The notes: generated from the letters alone by a model not told the origin. A stretch of 64,000 bases of DNA from Argyresthia goedartella (GCA_949825045.1 OX463808.1:28395674-28459673), one strand, 5' to 3'; counted from the first letter of the stretch, positions 19,930-29,760 are shown. Made by a program: numbers and translations.

Positions 19930-20690
19930 CCAACGTCGTTTAAAACGTAGTTGAAAAAGGATAAAATAATTTTGAAACCCCCGACTCAAAGAATTTATGC
20001 TATGAACTTAATAAAAAAAACAAGAAAATTCGTCGGGGGCTCCTATCTCTATTTTAAATATAAACCAATAATTTAATAGCAGCAACAAAATTCAATTTTG
20101 AAATTACATAGATTCTAAATTATTAATTATAATAAAGGTACCTATTTATCTTTAAGGTTTAACATGAAAATCTAATTTTTATACAAGCGTGGTGGCGTCG
20201 AGGGACCGCTAACTATAAAAACAAATAAATAGTACCTGCATAAAAACTACAAGTACATGTAAGAAAAGTGACAAATAATGAAATCTAAATACGTAATGTA
20301 ATGCAAAGCGCTGCGTCTCTATTTGTTTGCTCCGTAAATATCTCGCATAGCAGGCTCAACGACGTCTGCCCTCACGCGTCTGCCCTTTATTATTATTTAC
20401 GTTTTTTTCTAATTTTATAATTAATAATTTAGAATCTATGTATTTCAAAATTGAATTTTCTTGCTGCTATTAAATGAACTAGTTTGGCATGTTTATAGTA
20501 ACTTCATTATTTGTTTATATTTAAACTAGAGATAGCAGCCCCCGACGGATTTTCTTGTTTTTTTTATTAAGTTCATAGCATAAATTCTTTGAATCGGGGG
20601 TTTCATAATTATTTTATCCTTTTTCAACTACGTTTCAACCGTCGTGGGTTTAATTTTATTTTTTTTATTTCAAACTTTTTAGAGAGCAAG
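19930..20690. mobile_element. Large fold-back element (~210/~255-bp arms)
   Basis: The left arm (~19930-20139) and right arm (~20399-20655) are reverse complements over most of their length. Shared blocks include acgtagttgaaaaaggataa, gaatttatgctatgaactta and ttcaattttgaaat. The right arm has an extra ~35 bp. The ~260-bp loop holds no gene. Such size and similarity suggest a MITE-like or fold-back DNA transposon. Confidence 0.75.
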
Positions 20691-20953
20691 CTTAGGTATT
20701 ATGTAAATTGTACTTCATATTTTTTTGTATAATATGTGCTATAGTTTCGGTGTTACCAAATTATTGTTAAATTTGGTTGTATTCGTAATAGCTTTAGTTG
20801 TGTTTTTAATAGTTGTAGCATTATTTCTAAAATGTTTTTTTTCATTTGAATAAGTAAATAGGTTAGGTTAATTGGAATATCCCTCCACATTACATCATTA
20901 GTTTAATTCACGAATCATCAGAATCAAACGAATAGTTTTAGTTTTTCACAAAC

Positions 20954-21082
20954 AAATGTTTACCGCAGCGCCCCCTGGTGAGTTATCATCGTAACACCTA
21001 TCTAAGAACATGTACCAATCTAACCTGTATTCATCACTGAAAAACGGCATCAAAATCGGACTCGTAGTTGTGATTTTGTACC
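20954..21082 (+). repeat. 132-bp tandem unit, left copy (split by the TE nest)
   Basis: This text (aaatgttta..gcagcgccccctggtg ... catcaaaatcggact) recurs at 29518-29640. Removing the retrotransposon brings the two copies together with a ~132-bp period, so the non-LTR element landed inside a two-unit tandem repeat. Confidence 0.75.
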
Positions 21083-21108
21083 TTCTTCTTTTCGAGTCGA
21101 CGGTCATC

Positions 21109-22077
21109 TCAGATACGGGCGGCCCAAAAGGCCGCAACCGCAATAGCTCGCTCGGTAGCCTTATACAGCTCCTTGTCCGTGCAGGTTGTCGGGAACGCAG
21201 GGCACCCAGTCATGTGCGCAATCGTCTGTCTCGGGTATCCACAGACGCACGCCGTGTCTAGTTCCGAGATGATGCCCCACTTCGCCAGGTTAGCTCTGGA
21301 CCTCCCCAGTCCAGCTCTGAGACGGTTGAGAGATTTCCAGATCGGCCAGCTGAGCTTGTATCCTTCAGCTAGTTTCCCTTTCACGCAGTTGCTTGGGTCT
21401 GTAGGGTTCAGTCGCGACTGCCACTTGGCGAGGCGTGTAGTTTGAGCTGGTTGACTTAGCGGCTGCACTGAGTGCAGGAAGCTTTTTCTGGAACGCAGCC
21501 TGGGCCTGGCTGGTACAAGGTTGAACAGGGGATACCGTCTGTCATGTGTCTGCTTTGACCTTTCAACCGAGCTAGACACAGATCTCCGAACCTCCAGGGG
21601 CGCTATTCCTGCTAGCTGGTACAGCTTGTCGGTTAGTGTGGGTTTCAGACAGCCCGTTATTAATCGACATGACTCGTTCAATGCCACGTCGACCAGCTTT
21701 GCGTGCGTTGAACGTTCCCACACATAGCAGGCGTACTCAGCCGCAGAGTAGCACAGCGCCAGAGCTGTGGTGCGCAGGACGGTTGGCTTTGCTCCCCAGG
21801 ATGTCGTGGTCAGCCTCTTGAGCAGGTTGTTGCGTGTGCACACTTTTTGTTGGGTCTTCGCGCAATGCTGCTTCATTGTCAGGCTTCTGTCTAGGGTTAC
21901 GCCGAGGTACTTAGGGAAACTGTTGTGGGACAGTTTTACGTCTCTCCATATGATGTTAAGTTCCCTTTTAGCATCCCTATTGCGGAGATGGTATGCACAG
22001 ACCTCGGTTTTGGCTGGGTTTGGCTTCAGACCGTTAGCAGCATAGTAATCGCCAAGCTTGTTCAGGGAAGAGGTAAT
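21109..22077 (-). pseudogene. Non-LTR reverse transcriptase C-terminal part (3' of insertion)
   Basis: Encodes LNKLGDYYAANGLKPNPAKT through the tail ending FWAARI, nearly identical to copy 1. It is cut off upstream by the LTR at 22078. Removing the 5,300-bp insert leaves it in the same frame as the upstream RT segment. The right part of the longer open frame (22078-22230) is LTR sequence. Confidence 0.9.
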
Positions 22078-22622
22078 TGTTCGATTCCGAATCGATATTC
22101 GATCGATGGTTTCTGAACGGCCATTTCGAATTTGACGTTGCTGCCAACCTAGCAGTTTTTGACAACTGACAGACGAAAAGCCCTCGCAATGTAACGCGTA
22201 TTGATTTGGGGTATTGAATTTAAATCGCAAGCCATCTGGAATGTATTCGGGTTCCCCTCAGGATTGTCTATATAGCTGAGTGTGTAGTGGTTCCCCGAAC
22301 CAGATAAAGTTCGCATTTACGTGGCCGATTGGTTTTTCCCACGTAACATAACCTGTGTTGGAACACTGTGCTCGTTGAAGCTGGCCTGCCAGCCATACCT
22401 GGTTGGCTGAAGAACCTGTCTACCAAGAAGAGCCTAGGGTGCACCCGGGCCTTGCAGAGAGACAGGAAGTTGACGGGACCGAAGCACAGACCAGGTTAGA
22501 TCGACTCCATAAGTATTAGCTCGGTGAATCGCCGACGTTCACACTTCTTGGCATCTGAACGCTACGCTACCTCGTAGCTGATGGGCCCCTGCGAGGTCAT
22601 TAGGTGCCGAGAAGCCTGAACA
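22078..22622 (+). repeat. 5' LTR (545 bp)
   Basis: Starts tgttcgattccg and ends gaagcctgaaca. Compared with the 3' LTR it differs by three substitutions: gtgtAgtgg/gtgtTgtgg, cgtTgaag/cgtCgaag and ctgAacg/ctgAtcg-type. It begins with a palindromic cluster of cgaat/cgat. Confidence 0.97.
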
Positions 22623-22625
22623 TTT

Positions 22626-22645
22626 TGGTAGCAAGAGCGTGGTTT
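22626..22645 (+). other. Candidate primer-binding site
   Basis: Three bases after the 5' LTR comes tggtagcaagagcgtggttt. TGG at this position is the usual complement of a tRNA 3' CCA end. The primer tRNA was not identified. Confidence 0.55.
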
Positions 22646-23236
22646 CCTGAGATTGCAGCCGTCAAGGGCTCCAGGAACCCACGATTTGGGACTATCAATC
22701 TGTAGGTATAGGCGGTTATTAGCTAACTTGGTGTTGTTCCTGTATCCACATAGATTGGTAGTATTGTAAGCTATAAGTCTATTGCTGGTAGTAGACAGAC
22801 AGATATAACAGTTTTCCCTAAATGACCAGTTGTACTGAGATGTGACTCAGAATAGTAGGTACTCAACTTAGGTACATTGTAGGTGAATTGAAATTTGCAT
22901 TGAAGTACCAGTTAGTCAATCTATTAGTGGTCTAGTAATGCTAATGAATGTTTGGTTAACATAGGTAGTTACATCTATTGATAGCAGGCTATTACATTGT
23001 TTTCAGTTATAGCAATTTATAACTTGAACTAATATTGACTATCTGTGTGTGTTATAATGATAAAGGGAAACTAAATTGTATTTACAGAATTTATATAGAT
23101 ATAAAACTCGGTTCCTATTGTTTAAGGAAAACAACATTGTTTAAGTTATAGTTTAGGGTTCCCTCGTTTGGGTTATAGACTGGAGGGTCCAATAAAATTG
23201 AGTTACTGCAAATTGTGAGTAAGTATCGTTCCGATC
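22646..23236. other. BEL/Pao 5' leader, no ORF
   Basis: About 0.6 kb of untranslated leader between the primer site and the Gag start codon. No coding content is seen; packaging signals would be expected here. Confidence 0.6.
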
Positions 23237-24811
23237 ATGTCGTTATCTGAAATCCAGAAGGGTGTTTCTAAGGAACTCAGATGGTTTTCCTCCGCACACG
23301 GTCTGATAGACCGTTTAGATAGGCATGACGTGGTATTGGAGCGGTCTATGGACGTTAAGGAACGTTACAATAGGGTGCTCGAATTGTCCGCGCAGGCGGA
23401 ATCAGTTGATGGTTGCGCACCTGACAGGCTGTCACGGTTGCTAGGGGATGTCGACCAATGTATGGAGATGGCAGCTGCTATCACGCAGAAGGCTGCGGAC
23501 ATACGCAGACAGCGCGAGTCCAGCCATGGTGGTGACATTGAAGCACCTCTGCCGCTTCAGGGTTCAGGGTCCAGGTTACCGGCCATAACTATGCCTACTT
23601 TTGACGGAGTGTCCGGTGAATGGATGAGCTTCATCAATCTGTTCGACAGTTTGGTGCACATGCGATCGGACATTACCAAGTCTGTCAAGATGGCTCAGCT
23701 GGTGGCAGCATTGAGGGGTGAGCCTAGGGAGCTGGTCGCTCATTTGACAGTTACGGAGGGTAACTATGAAACGGCCAGACAATTGTTGGTCAGACGTTAC
23801 CATAACAAACGGAGGTTGGCCGATGCCCAACTGAACCGTTTGTTTAGTATCCCGGTTGTGAACAAGGTCGGGGCCATACAGACGGAGGTTTTGAACCCGT
23901 TGTTGTCCGTCACCAAGGCTCTAGAGAATCTTGGACTTCCGGTTGGTGAATGGTCGTACCTACTGCTGTACATTGTACTTTCCCGCCTACCCGCTGACGT
24001 GCAGACTCGTTTCGAACAGTCTCACGGGAGGTCGGCCGAGGACCTGCCCGCCTTCTCCGACTTGGTCGGATTCTTGGAAGAGGAGGCTCGACGGGCAGAG
24101 AATTTGGGGTTGACGGTCACCCATCCTTCGGAGCCACAGAGAGCTGCCGGGAGCGCTGTGAGTAGGGGCCCTCCGACGAGGAAGGACCGCACCAACCGGC
24201 AGTCGTATGGGACTGTGAGTGCATTGACCCCACATAGTGAGACCTGCCCATGTTGTAGGCAGATTGGCCATGCTGTGGCCAATTGCAATAAGTTCGGGGA
24301 ACTTAGGGTTGAGGGACGGCGCCGGATGGCCAAGCAGCGGAGCTGGTGTTTCCTGTGCCTCGGGCCACACATGGCTAGGGACTGCACGCGCACAAAAATG
24401 TGCGGATATTGTGGTGGGGCCCACAACAATCTGTTGTGCATGAACCGGTCCGGCCAACAGCCACCACAGGGCCGTACCCGGGGTGACACGGCATGGGGCC
24501 CTGAGAATTCGTTTGCGACTCGGAGCGCAACTCAGGGGCCAACGTCCCCACGTGCACAGGGCCGTACCCAGGGTGACACGGCATGGGGCCTTGAGAATTC
24601 GTTTGCGACTCGGAGCGCAACTCAGGGGCCAACGTCCCCACGTGCGCAGGGCAGTACTAGGGTGCAGGGCCGCACTCAGGGTCATCACATGGGGGGCCCT
24701 GAGTTTTCGGTTGCGACTCAGCATCCGACTCAGCGGGCAATGGGGCAACAAGCACGCGGCCACCCAGGGGTGCAGGGCCGCACTCAGGGTCATCACATGG
24801 GGGGGCCCTGA
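23237..24811 (+). CDS. BEL/Pao Gag (truncated by a frameshift)
   Basis: Opens with MSLSEIQKGVSKELRWF at a clear ATG. Residues ~115-210 carry the DUF1759-type Gag core of BEL/Pao elements (ITMPTFDGVSGEWMSFINLF ... LLVRRYHNKR). Three zinc-binding motifs lie between ~336 and ~400: CPCC...H...C, CFLC..H....C and CGYC...H....C. The C-terminal region is built from tandem 30- and 36-residue units. In the last unit a run of six G is seven G, which shifts the frame and creates a TGA at 24809-24811. The displaced continuation stays open in the next frame to a TAG at 25149-25151. Family role: coat protein that binds element RNA. Confidence 0.9.
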   Translation: MSLSEIQKGVSKELRWFSSAHGLIDRLDRHDVVLERSMDVKERYNRVLELSAQAESVDGCAPDRLSRLLGDVDQCMEMAAAITQKAADIRRQRESSHGGDIEAPLPLQGSGSRLPAITMPTFDGVSGEWMSFINLFDSLVHMRSDITKSVKMAQLVAALRGEPRELVAHLTVTEGNYETARQLLVRRYHNKRRLADAQLNRLFSIPVVNKVGAIQTEVLNPLLSVTKALENLGLPVGEWSYLLLYIVLSRLPADVQTRFEQSHGRSAEDLPAFSDLVGFLEEEARRAENLGLTVTHPSEPQRAAGSAVSRGPPTRKDRTNRQSYGTVSALTPHSETCPCCRQIGHAVANCNKFGELRVEGRRRMAKQRSWCFLCLGPHMARDCTRTKMCGYCGGAHNNLLCMNRSGQQPPQGRTRGDTAWGPENSFATRSATQGPTSPRAQGRTQGDTAWGLENSFATRSATQGPTSPRAQGSTRVQGRTQGHHMGGPEFSVATQHPTQRAMGQQARGHPGVQGRTQGHHMGGP

Positions 24812-24846
24812 GTTTTCGGTTGCGACTCAGCATCCGACTCAGCGGG
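24467..24846 (+). repeat. Tandem repeats within gag (2 x 90 bp, then 2 x ~108 bp)
   Basis: Two 90-bp units (24467-24556 and 24557-24646; starting cagggccgtaccc) are followed by two related units offset by 108 bp (from 24661 and from 24769; starting ggtgcagggccgc). All share gcatgggg(g)ccctgag... and tgcgactc. Unit lengths are multiples of three, so copy number changes preserve the frame. The 24769 unit has an extra G. Confidence 0.9.
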
Positions 24847-25151
24847 ACATTGGGTATGTTGAGCAGGCCGTAACGGGCGGGTGGCATGGGACACCTTCGA
24901 GCTATGCGGATGCGGTTCGGACGCCGCCTCAGTTGTCGCCCCGCTCGTCGCCTCGTCCTCGTCGGTCACATGTGATGTCCCCCCCGCTCATGGAGCGGCC
25001 ACGGTTGAATTCACGCCCACCCCCCTTTAAGGGTAATCGTAGGTTGGGAATGGAACCGGCGCGTGGGCCATTTGTACAGTGGGACCCGCTGGCGTATAGC
25101 TGCATACCTGATCGGTTACAGGCAGAGTGGGGCCCCGGGGGCCCTCGCTAG
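24812..25151 (+). pseudogene. Displaced Gag C-terminus / Gag-Pol linker
   Basis: The same protein frame continues one base over (EFSVATQHPTQRDIGYVEQ ... SRPPPFKGNRRLG) and stops at TAG 25149-25151. After that stop the identical frame leads straight into the protease. The TAG could be a damage site or a readthrough-type junction. Confidence 0.65.
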
Positions 25152-26795
25152 GAATTTGCGGCCCAACAATTTGTTGCCCCCCAACCGGAGACGGTGGTGT
25201 TACCGATCGCCTCTGTGCTTGTTTGGGATTTGGCGGGCAACCCAACATACGTTCGCGCCCTATTAGATTCTGGAGCTCAGGGCTGCATTGTATCGAATGA
25301 TTTAGCAAAATGGTTGGGCCTCAATATAAATAATGTATCGCTGCCGAGGAAATTGGTCCCTGCTGGGGATTACAGGGCAACCCTTCACGGGTTTTGTGAT
25401 GCCTCTGAACGAGGGTTTGCGGCAGCGGTTTATTTGCGAACCGTCACCTCCACCGGGGAGGTCGACGTGCGTTTGGTTTTGGCAAAAAGCAAGGTAGCGC
25501 CTATTCGGACAAGGATGACGATTCCAAAACTGGAACTGTCCGGGGCTGCTCTTTTGACCAAACTTTTGAATCACACTCTAACAGTGTTGCGTGGGTCAGT
25601 GGTTTTGGAGGATACGGTGTACGCGTGGACGGACAGCCAGATTGTTTTGTGCTGGCTGAAGGCTTCGGTCCATAACTTAGAGGTTTTTGTTGCGAACCGT
25701 GTCTCCCAGATTGTGTCGTCTGAGGTCCCACTGACCTGGAGACATGTACCAGGAGAATTGAACCCGTCTGATTGTGCATCCAGGGGATGTCGGGCTCCTG
25801 AACTCGTTAGACACCATTTGTGGTGGGGACCACCCTGGCTTGCCAGGAGAGAATCTGACTGGCCCCACAGCCATGTAGTAGTATCTTCGGATCATGGCCC
25901 CAGAGCGGCCGTGCATGTTACCCAGAAGGCTGAGGACCCTGACGCCGGGTTTCTGCTGGACCGGTATAGCTCATGTGTGTTTGTTTGTTTATCCACCAAG
26001 GCGGTACATCTCGAGCTCGTTGCTGATCTCTCGACAGAGGCTTTCATTGCTTGTTTGGATAGGTTTGTTTCTCGAAGGGGACTTCCAACTTTGATCCGCT
26101 CTGATAACGGCACTAACTACATCGGTGCGGAACGATGCTTACGAGAGATAGTCAACTTTTTGAATGTAAATAAAGTGGATATTGGAACGGCCCTCTCCCG
26201 TCGGGGTATACAGTGGACCTTCAGCCCACCGATTTGCCCCCACTGGGGTGGGATTTTTGAGGCCGTAGTTAAGTCAGCTAAGACGCACTTGGGGCGTATA
26301 GTAGGTCAGACCGCGCTGACTTTTGAGGAGCTCGCGACATTGTTTTGTAAGATCGAGGCCGTTCTCAATTCGCGACCGTTGTGTCCGCTCAGCTCGGATC
26401 CAAATGACCTGGAGGCTCTGACCCCAGGCCATTTCTTGATAGGACAGCCACTTAACGCGTTGCCCGAGCACCCCTTCGAGGGAGTGAAATTGTATCGGTT
26501 GTCAAGGTATCAGATGTTGCAGCAGTTTACTCAGAATTTCTGGAAGCGTTGGTCGCTCGAGTATCTGCATATCTTACAACAGCGCCTTAAGTGGACTGAC
26601 AAAACCAGCCCCCCTAGTGTTGGTGACCTCGTTCTGGTTAAGTATGCTAACCTACCGCCACTACGTTGGCGCAGGGGGCGCATTGTTAACTTGTTCCCTG
26701 GCAAGGACGGGACCCCCCGGTCTGCAGAGGTTCTAGTAGGAGGCTCGGTTCTAAAACGAGCGGTAGCAACGTTGTCTCGGCTGCCCGTAGATTAA
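25152..26795 (+). CDS. BEL/Pao Pol with RT and integrase-head deletions
   Basis: Open in one frame for 548 codons. First comes a retropepsin stub with the catalytic triplet LLDSGAQGCIVS (~25262). It passes directly from VSLPRKLVPAGDYR into the Pao RNase H (HGFCDASERGFAAAVYLR; TDSQIVLCWL), so about the whole reverse transcriptase is absent. After WWGPPWLARRESDWP the frame passes from ...AGFLLDRYSS to CVFVCLSTKAVHLELV. This removes the integrase HHCC zinc finger and the first Asp of the DDE triad. The later Asp (SDNGTNY) and Glu (HWGGIFEAVVKSAK) remain, followed by a C-terminal domain ending LSRLPVD. Neither polymerase nor integrase can work. Both deletions keep the frame. An in-frame GTG lies at 25194, but translation would normally come from Gag-Pol. 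Confidence 0.9.
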   Translation, partial: EFAAQQFVAPQPETVVLPIASVLVWDLAGNPTYVRALLDSGAQGCIVSNDLAKWLGLNINNVSLPRKLVPAGDYRATLHGFCDASERGFAAAVYLRTVTSTGEVDVRLVLAKSKVAPIRTRMTIPKLELSGAALLTKLLNHTLTVLRGSVVLEDTVYAWTDSQIVLCWLKASVHNLEVFVANRVSQIVSSEVPLTWRHVPGELNPSDCASRGCRAPELVRHHLWWGPPWLARRESDWPHSHVVVSSDHGPRAAVHVTQKAEDPDAGFLLDRYSSCVFVCLSTKAVHLELVADLSTEAFIACLDRFVSRRGLPTLIRSDNGTNYIGAERCLREIVNFLNVNKVDIGTALSRRGIQWTFSPPICPHWGGIFEAVVKSAKTHLGRIVGQTALTFEELATLFCKIEAVLNSRPLCPLSSDPNDLEALTPGHFLIGQPLNALPEHPFEGVKLYRLSRYQMLQQFTQNFWKRWSLEYLHILQQRLKWTDKTSPPSVGDLVLVKYANLPPLRWRRGRIVNLFPGKDGTPRSAEVLVGGSVLKRAVATLSRLPVD

Positions 26796-26827
26796 GGGAC
26801 AGGTGGGTGCCTGTCCGGGCGGGTGAT
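26796..26827 (+). other. Candidate polypurine tract region
   Basis: The 32 bp before the 3' LTR are G-rich (agggacaggtggg and gggcgggtga), as expected for plus-strand priming. The exact tract is not clear. Confidence 0.45.
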
Positions 26828-27372
26828 TGTTCGATTCCGAATCGATATTCGATCGATGGTTTCTGAACGGCCATTTCGAATTTGACGTTGCTGCCAACCT
26901 AGCAGTTTTTGACAACTGACAGACGAAAAGCCCTCGCAATGTAACGCGTATTGATTTGGGGTATTGAATTTAAATCGCAAGCCATCTGGAATGTATTCGG
27001 GTTCCCCTCAGGATTGTCTATATAGCTGAGTGTGTTGTGGTTCCCCGAACCAGATAAAGTTCGCATTTACGTGGCCGATTGGTTTTTCCCACGTAACATA
27101 ACCTGTGTTGGAACACTGTGCTCGTCGAAGCTGGCCTGCCAGCCATACCTGGTTGGCTGAAGAACCTGTCTACCAAGAAGAGCCTAGGGTGCACCCGGGC
27201 CTTGCAGAGAGACAGGAAGTTGACGGGACCGAAGCACAGACCAGGTTAGATCGACTCCATAAGTATTAGCTCGGTGAATCGCCGACGTTCACACTTCTTG
27301 GCATCTGATCGCTACGCTACCTCGTAGCTGATGGGCCCCTGCGAGGTCATTAGGTGCCGAGAAGCCTGAACA
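26828..27372 (+). repeat. 3' LTR (545 bp)
   Basis: Same length as the 5' LTR with three substitutions. It is followed directly by the gtaat target duplication at 27373-27377 and then by resumed reverse transcriptase sequence of the host element. Confidence 0.97.
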
Positions 27373-27377
27373 GTAAT

Positions 27378-28018
27378 TATTCCCTCTACGCTCTCGAAGG
27401 TGTCCGATTGAGCCGCGAGTGCTAGGTCGTCAGCGTATATGAAGCTTCTGGTATCCTGTGTCCTAGGCTGGTCATTTGTATATATGTTGAACAGACTTGG
27501 CGCTAGGACACTACCCTGTGGCAATCCATTACGCTGATTTCTCCAACGGCTCTTCTGGGTTTGCAGGTTAACTTGAAACCGGCGGTTACTGAGGAGCTGT
27601 CCTACGATCTGGCAGAAGTCATAATCGCCCGTGATCTCATACAGCTTTTTAATAATTAAGCTGGTGTTCACAGTGTCATAGGCCGCCGATAAATCCACGA
27701 AAGCGACACCCGTGATTTTCCCTTTCTCAAATCCATCTTCAATGTGCTGGGTCAGGTTGAGAACTTGCGATGTGCAAGACTTGCCGGGTCGGAAACCTGC
27801 CTGTTCTGGGATCAGTTTATCATCGATGTATGGAGTAAGACGGCCAAGAAGGATCCTTTCGAACAGCTTGTATAGGTGGCAAAGAAGGGAGATTGGATGA
27901 AAACTTTTGGGGTCATCAACTGGTTTGCCCGGCTTGAGTAGCGCGATGACACGGGCCTTGCGCCATTCTTTTGGGATCTTCTTGGTTTCCAGAAAGTTGT
28001 TGAAAAGCCTAAGAAACC
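27378..28018 (-). pseudogene. Non-LTR reverse transcriptase, fingers/palm segment
   Basis: Reading leftward it encodes FLRLFNNFLETKKIPKEWRK, then ...EQAGFRPGKSC, FVDLSAAYDTVN, NGLPQGSVLAPSLFNIY and FIYADDLALAAQ. These are consecutive RT blocks including the catalytic YADD. It is separated from the upstream segment by a one-base frameshift near 28018 and truncated by the LTR at 27372. Confidence 0.88.
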
Positions 28019-28771
28019 CAATCCACCGTCACAGGGCCAAAATGCTTTATCTGTTCAACAGTGAGGTCATCGAGTCCACACGCCTTCCCGCTTTTCAGCC
28101 TTCTAATCGCGGCGATCATCTCTTCGCGGCTGAAAGCATTACTCAGGGTGTCAGTCTCGGTTACCTGGTTCCTAAGGATCTTCCTAGCTCCTTGGAGGGG
28201 TTTAGTCTTGCCATTTAGCAGCAGTTGGTGGGCAACCTGGTTTGCAGTAACATTTGTATATTCTCCAGAAGAGTTCTGGGTACCAGTTAGTTTCTTGATT
28301 GTAGACCAGGCTTTCTTACTGTTGTGCGTCATGTCAACCGACTCGACCAGGTCTTGCCATTTTTTCCGACGGGTTTCACCGATACACTGCATTAGAGCTT
28401 CACCGAGGGCGGTAGTGCTTTCGGAAAAAGGGTCTCTTTCAAAGGCAGTCTGGTATTCCTGCAGAAGTCCGGCAGTGTCGCCAGTTAGTCCTGGAACATA
28501 AGATGTGGCACAGCCCCTCGGAATAGTCCTGCGCGATATTTCCTTAATCACGTCAATGAATGAGCTGTAGTTATTTGGCGTGGCCTCGATGGTGTGAATC
28601 CTTCTATCTAAAGTAGTTGCGTACTTCTCCCAATCCGCTTTGTTGAAGTTGAAACGCCTCCGGAACGGGACTGTACTAGGTTCGATTGCAGCGTTTACTT
28701 CACAGAAGATGGGTCTGTGTTGGGTGCGTGGGATCGGCCGTGCAACTCGTTTTCGGCATTGGGAGCTAATG
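28018..28771 (-). pseudogene. Non-LTR element, endonuclease-RT linker
   Basis: Encodes the linker and RT entry: EISRRTIPRGC, KKWQDLVESVDMTHNSKKAW, LKSGKACGLDDLTVEQIKHFGP. The GLDDLT...IK block is RT motif 1. It is frameshifted at both ends by single bases. Confidence 0.82.
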
Positions 28772-29380
28772 TTTGCTAGCGAAGATTAAGTCTGGGTTGT
28801 ATCCCCTTTTCCATCTGCCACTGTTGAAGGATGCCGGTAGCTTTGGGTCGTGGATCAGTGCAAGGTTATTGGCCTTGCTCCATTCCTCAACGGCTTCTCC
28901 ATTTCCGTCCGTTTCCCTGTACCCCCATGCGACGCTATGACTATTGAAATCTCTAGTGACAATTCTGGTTATCGTGTTGCCGAAGTTGGGTGTCACTGTG
29001 AATTGGAACGGGTTGTTGGGGGGTTTGTATACGGATGTTATAGTGGCGTCCGACAACTCCACGGTCAGTATCTCCATATTATTGTCGTCTTTTAGGTGGG
29101 CGGACTTCACGTGCGTACCAGGTTTGGTGTAGATAGCGCTGCCGTGCTTGAGATGAGGTCGCTCGATGATACGGGTCATATTCATTATATCCGGCCTCGG
29201 GTTGTCTGGGCCTCGGTGCGTTTCTTGTACGCACAAAACGTCAGTCTTATTTATATGGCACAGCTCAGCAAGTAAAATTGCTTTGTCCGCTGAGAAGCCC
29301 TCTATATTAATAGAGAGAACTGTCAAGGCAGGCCCTGATAAGGGCCGTATATTGCGAGCTTGGATCTTACGGATGGCCAT
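28772..29380 (-). pseudogene. Non-LTR APE-type endonuclease
   Basis: The ATG at 29380 opens MAIRKIQARNIRPLSGPALT. Visible APE-like motifs are LSINIEGF (N), CVQETHRG (catalytic E), SVYKPPN, RDFNSHSVAWGY (DFN, with Arg where Gly is usual) and SFNSGRWKRGYNPDLIF (SGR..NPD). It nicks target DNA to prime reverse transcription. An extra A near 28772 gives a stop right after DLIFASKH. Confidence 0.85.
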
Positions 29381-29514
29381 CGTGGTGAAAAGATTAGTCA
29401 GCCTACTGCTTGTTGATGCTAGTAGCTGCTTCCAGGGGACGCCGGGTGCTTAAGTATAGGTATAAAACATGCACCACACTGGTAGGCTTGTCTTGTCATG
29501 TGTGATTTTGGACC

Positions 29515-29760
29515 AATAAATGTTTACTGCAGCGCCCCCTGGTGAGTTATCACCATAACACCTATCTAAGAACATGCACCAATCAAATCCGAACCCATCA
29601 CTGAAAACCGCATCAAAATCGGACTAGTAGTTTTTGAGAAAAATGGCAACATTAGTTTGCACAAACATCGTCTCTCCCCAAACGCATATACCATCTCCGT
29701 TCCGTCGTCGTGGGTAATAAACACGCACACACACACCAACTTTCGCAATTATATTATACT
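29515..29760 (+). repeat. 132-bp tandem unit, right copy, plus retroposon-like tail
   Basis: The text from 29518 matches 20954-21070. It continues to 'accaactttcgcaattatattatactta', a tail form frequent in lepidopteran retroposons (compare 19580-19610). Confidence 0.65.

Larger units (their letters stand above)
22078..27372 (+). mobile_element. BEL/Pao LTR retrotransposon, internally deleted
   Basis: A 5,295-bp element with 545-bp LTRs, TG...CA ends and a 5-bp target duplication gtaat (22073-22077 and 27373-27377). It interrupts the reverse transcriptase frame of the minus-strand non-LTR element. The internal region encodes a BEL-type Gag with zinc knuckles, a protease stub, Pao-type RNase H and part of an integrase. 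The whole reverse transcriptase and the integrase N-terminus are missing. The LTRs differ at 3 positions, so the insertion is recent. The copy must have been mobilised by proteins from an intact relative. Confidence 0.95.
21083..29500 (-). mobile_element. Non-LTR retrotransposon, copy 2 (host of the BEL insertion)
   Basis: A near-complete ~3.1-kb non-LTR element on the minus strand (8,418 bp minus the 5,300-bp insertion and duplicate). A 14-bp target duplication, tgtgattttg(t/g)acc, flanks it at 21069-21082 and 29501-29514 with one mismatch. It encodes an endonuclease followed by a reverse transcriptase. Two single-base frameshifts (near 28772 and 28018) and the LTR-element insertion inactivate it. 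The 3' end is the same short purine-rich tail as copy 1. No separate ORF1 is visible. About 120 bp precede the first ATG at 29380. Confidence 0.9.

Noticed and set aside
23987..24796. 269-codon minus-strand frame opposite gag
   Set aside because: It is an antisense shadow of the repetitive GC-rich gag; no family features, no promoter or splice logic.
24483..25151. 222-codon frame overlapping gag as a separate gene
   Set aside because: Its first half is the wrong frame of gag; only the part after 24811 is genuine displaced Gag sequence.
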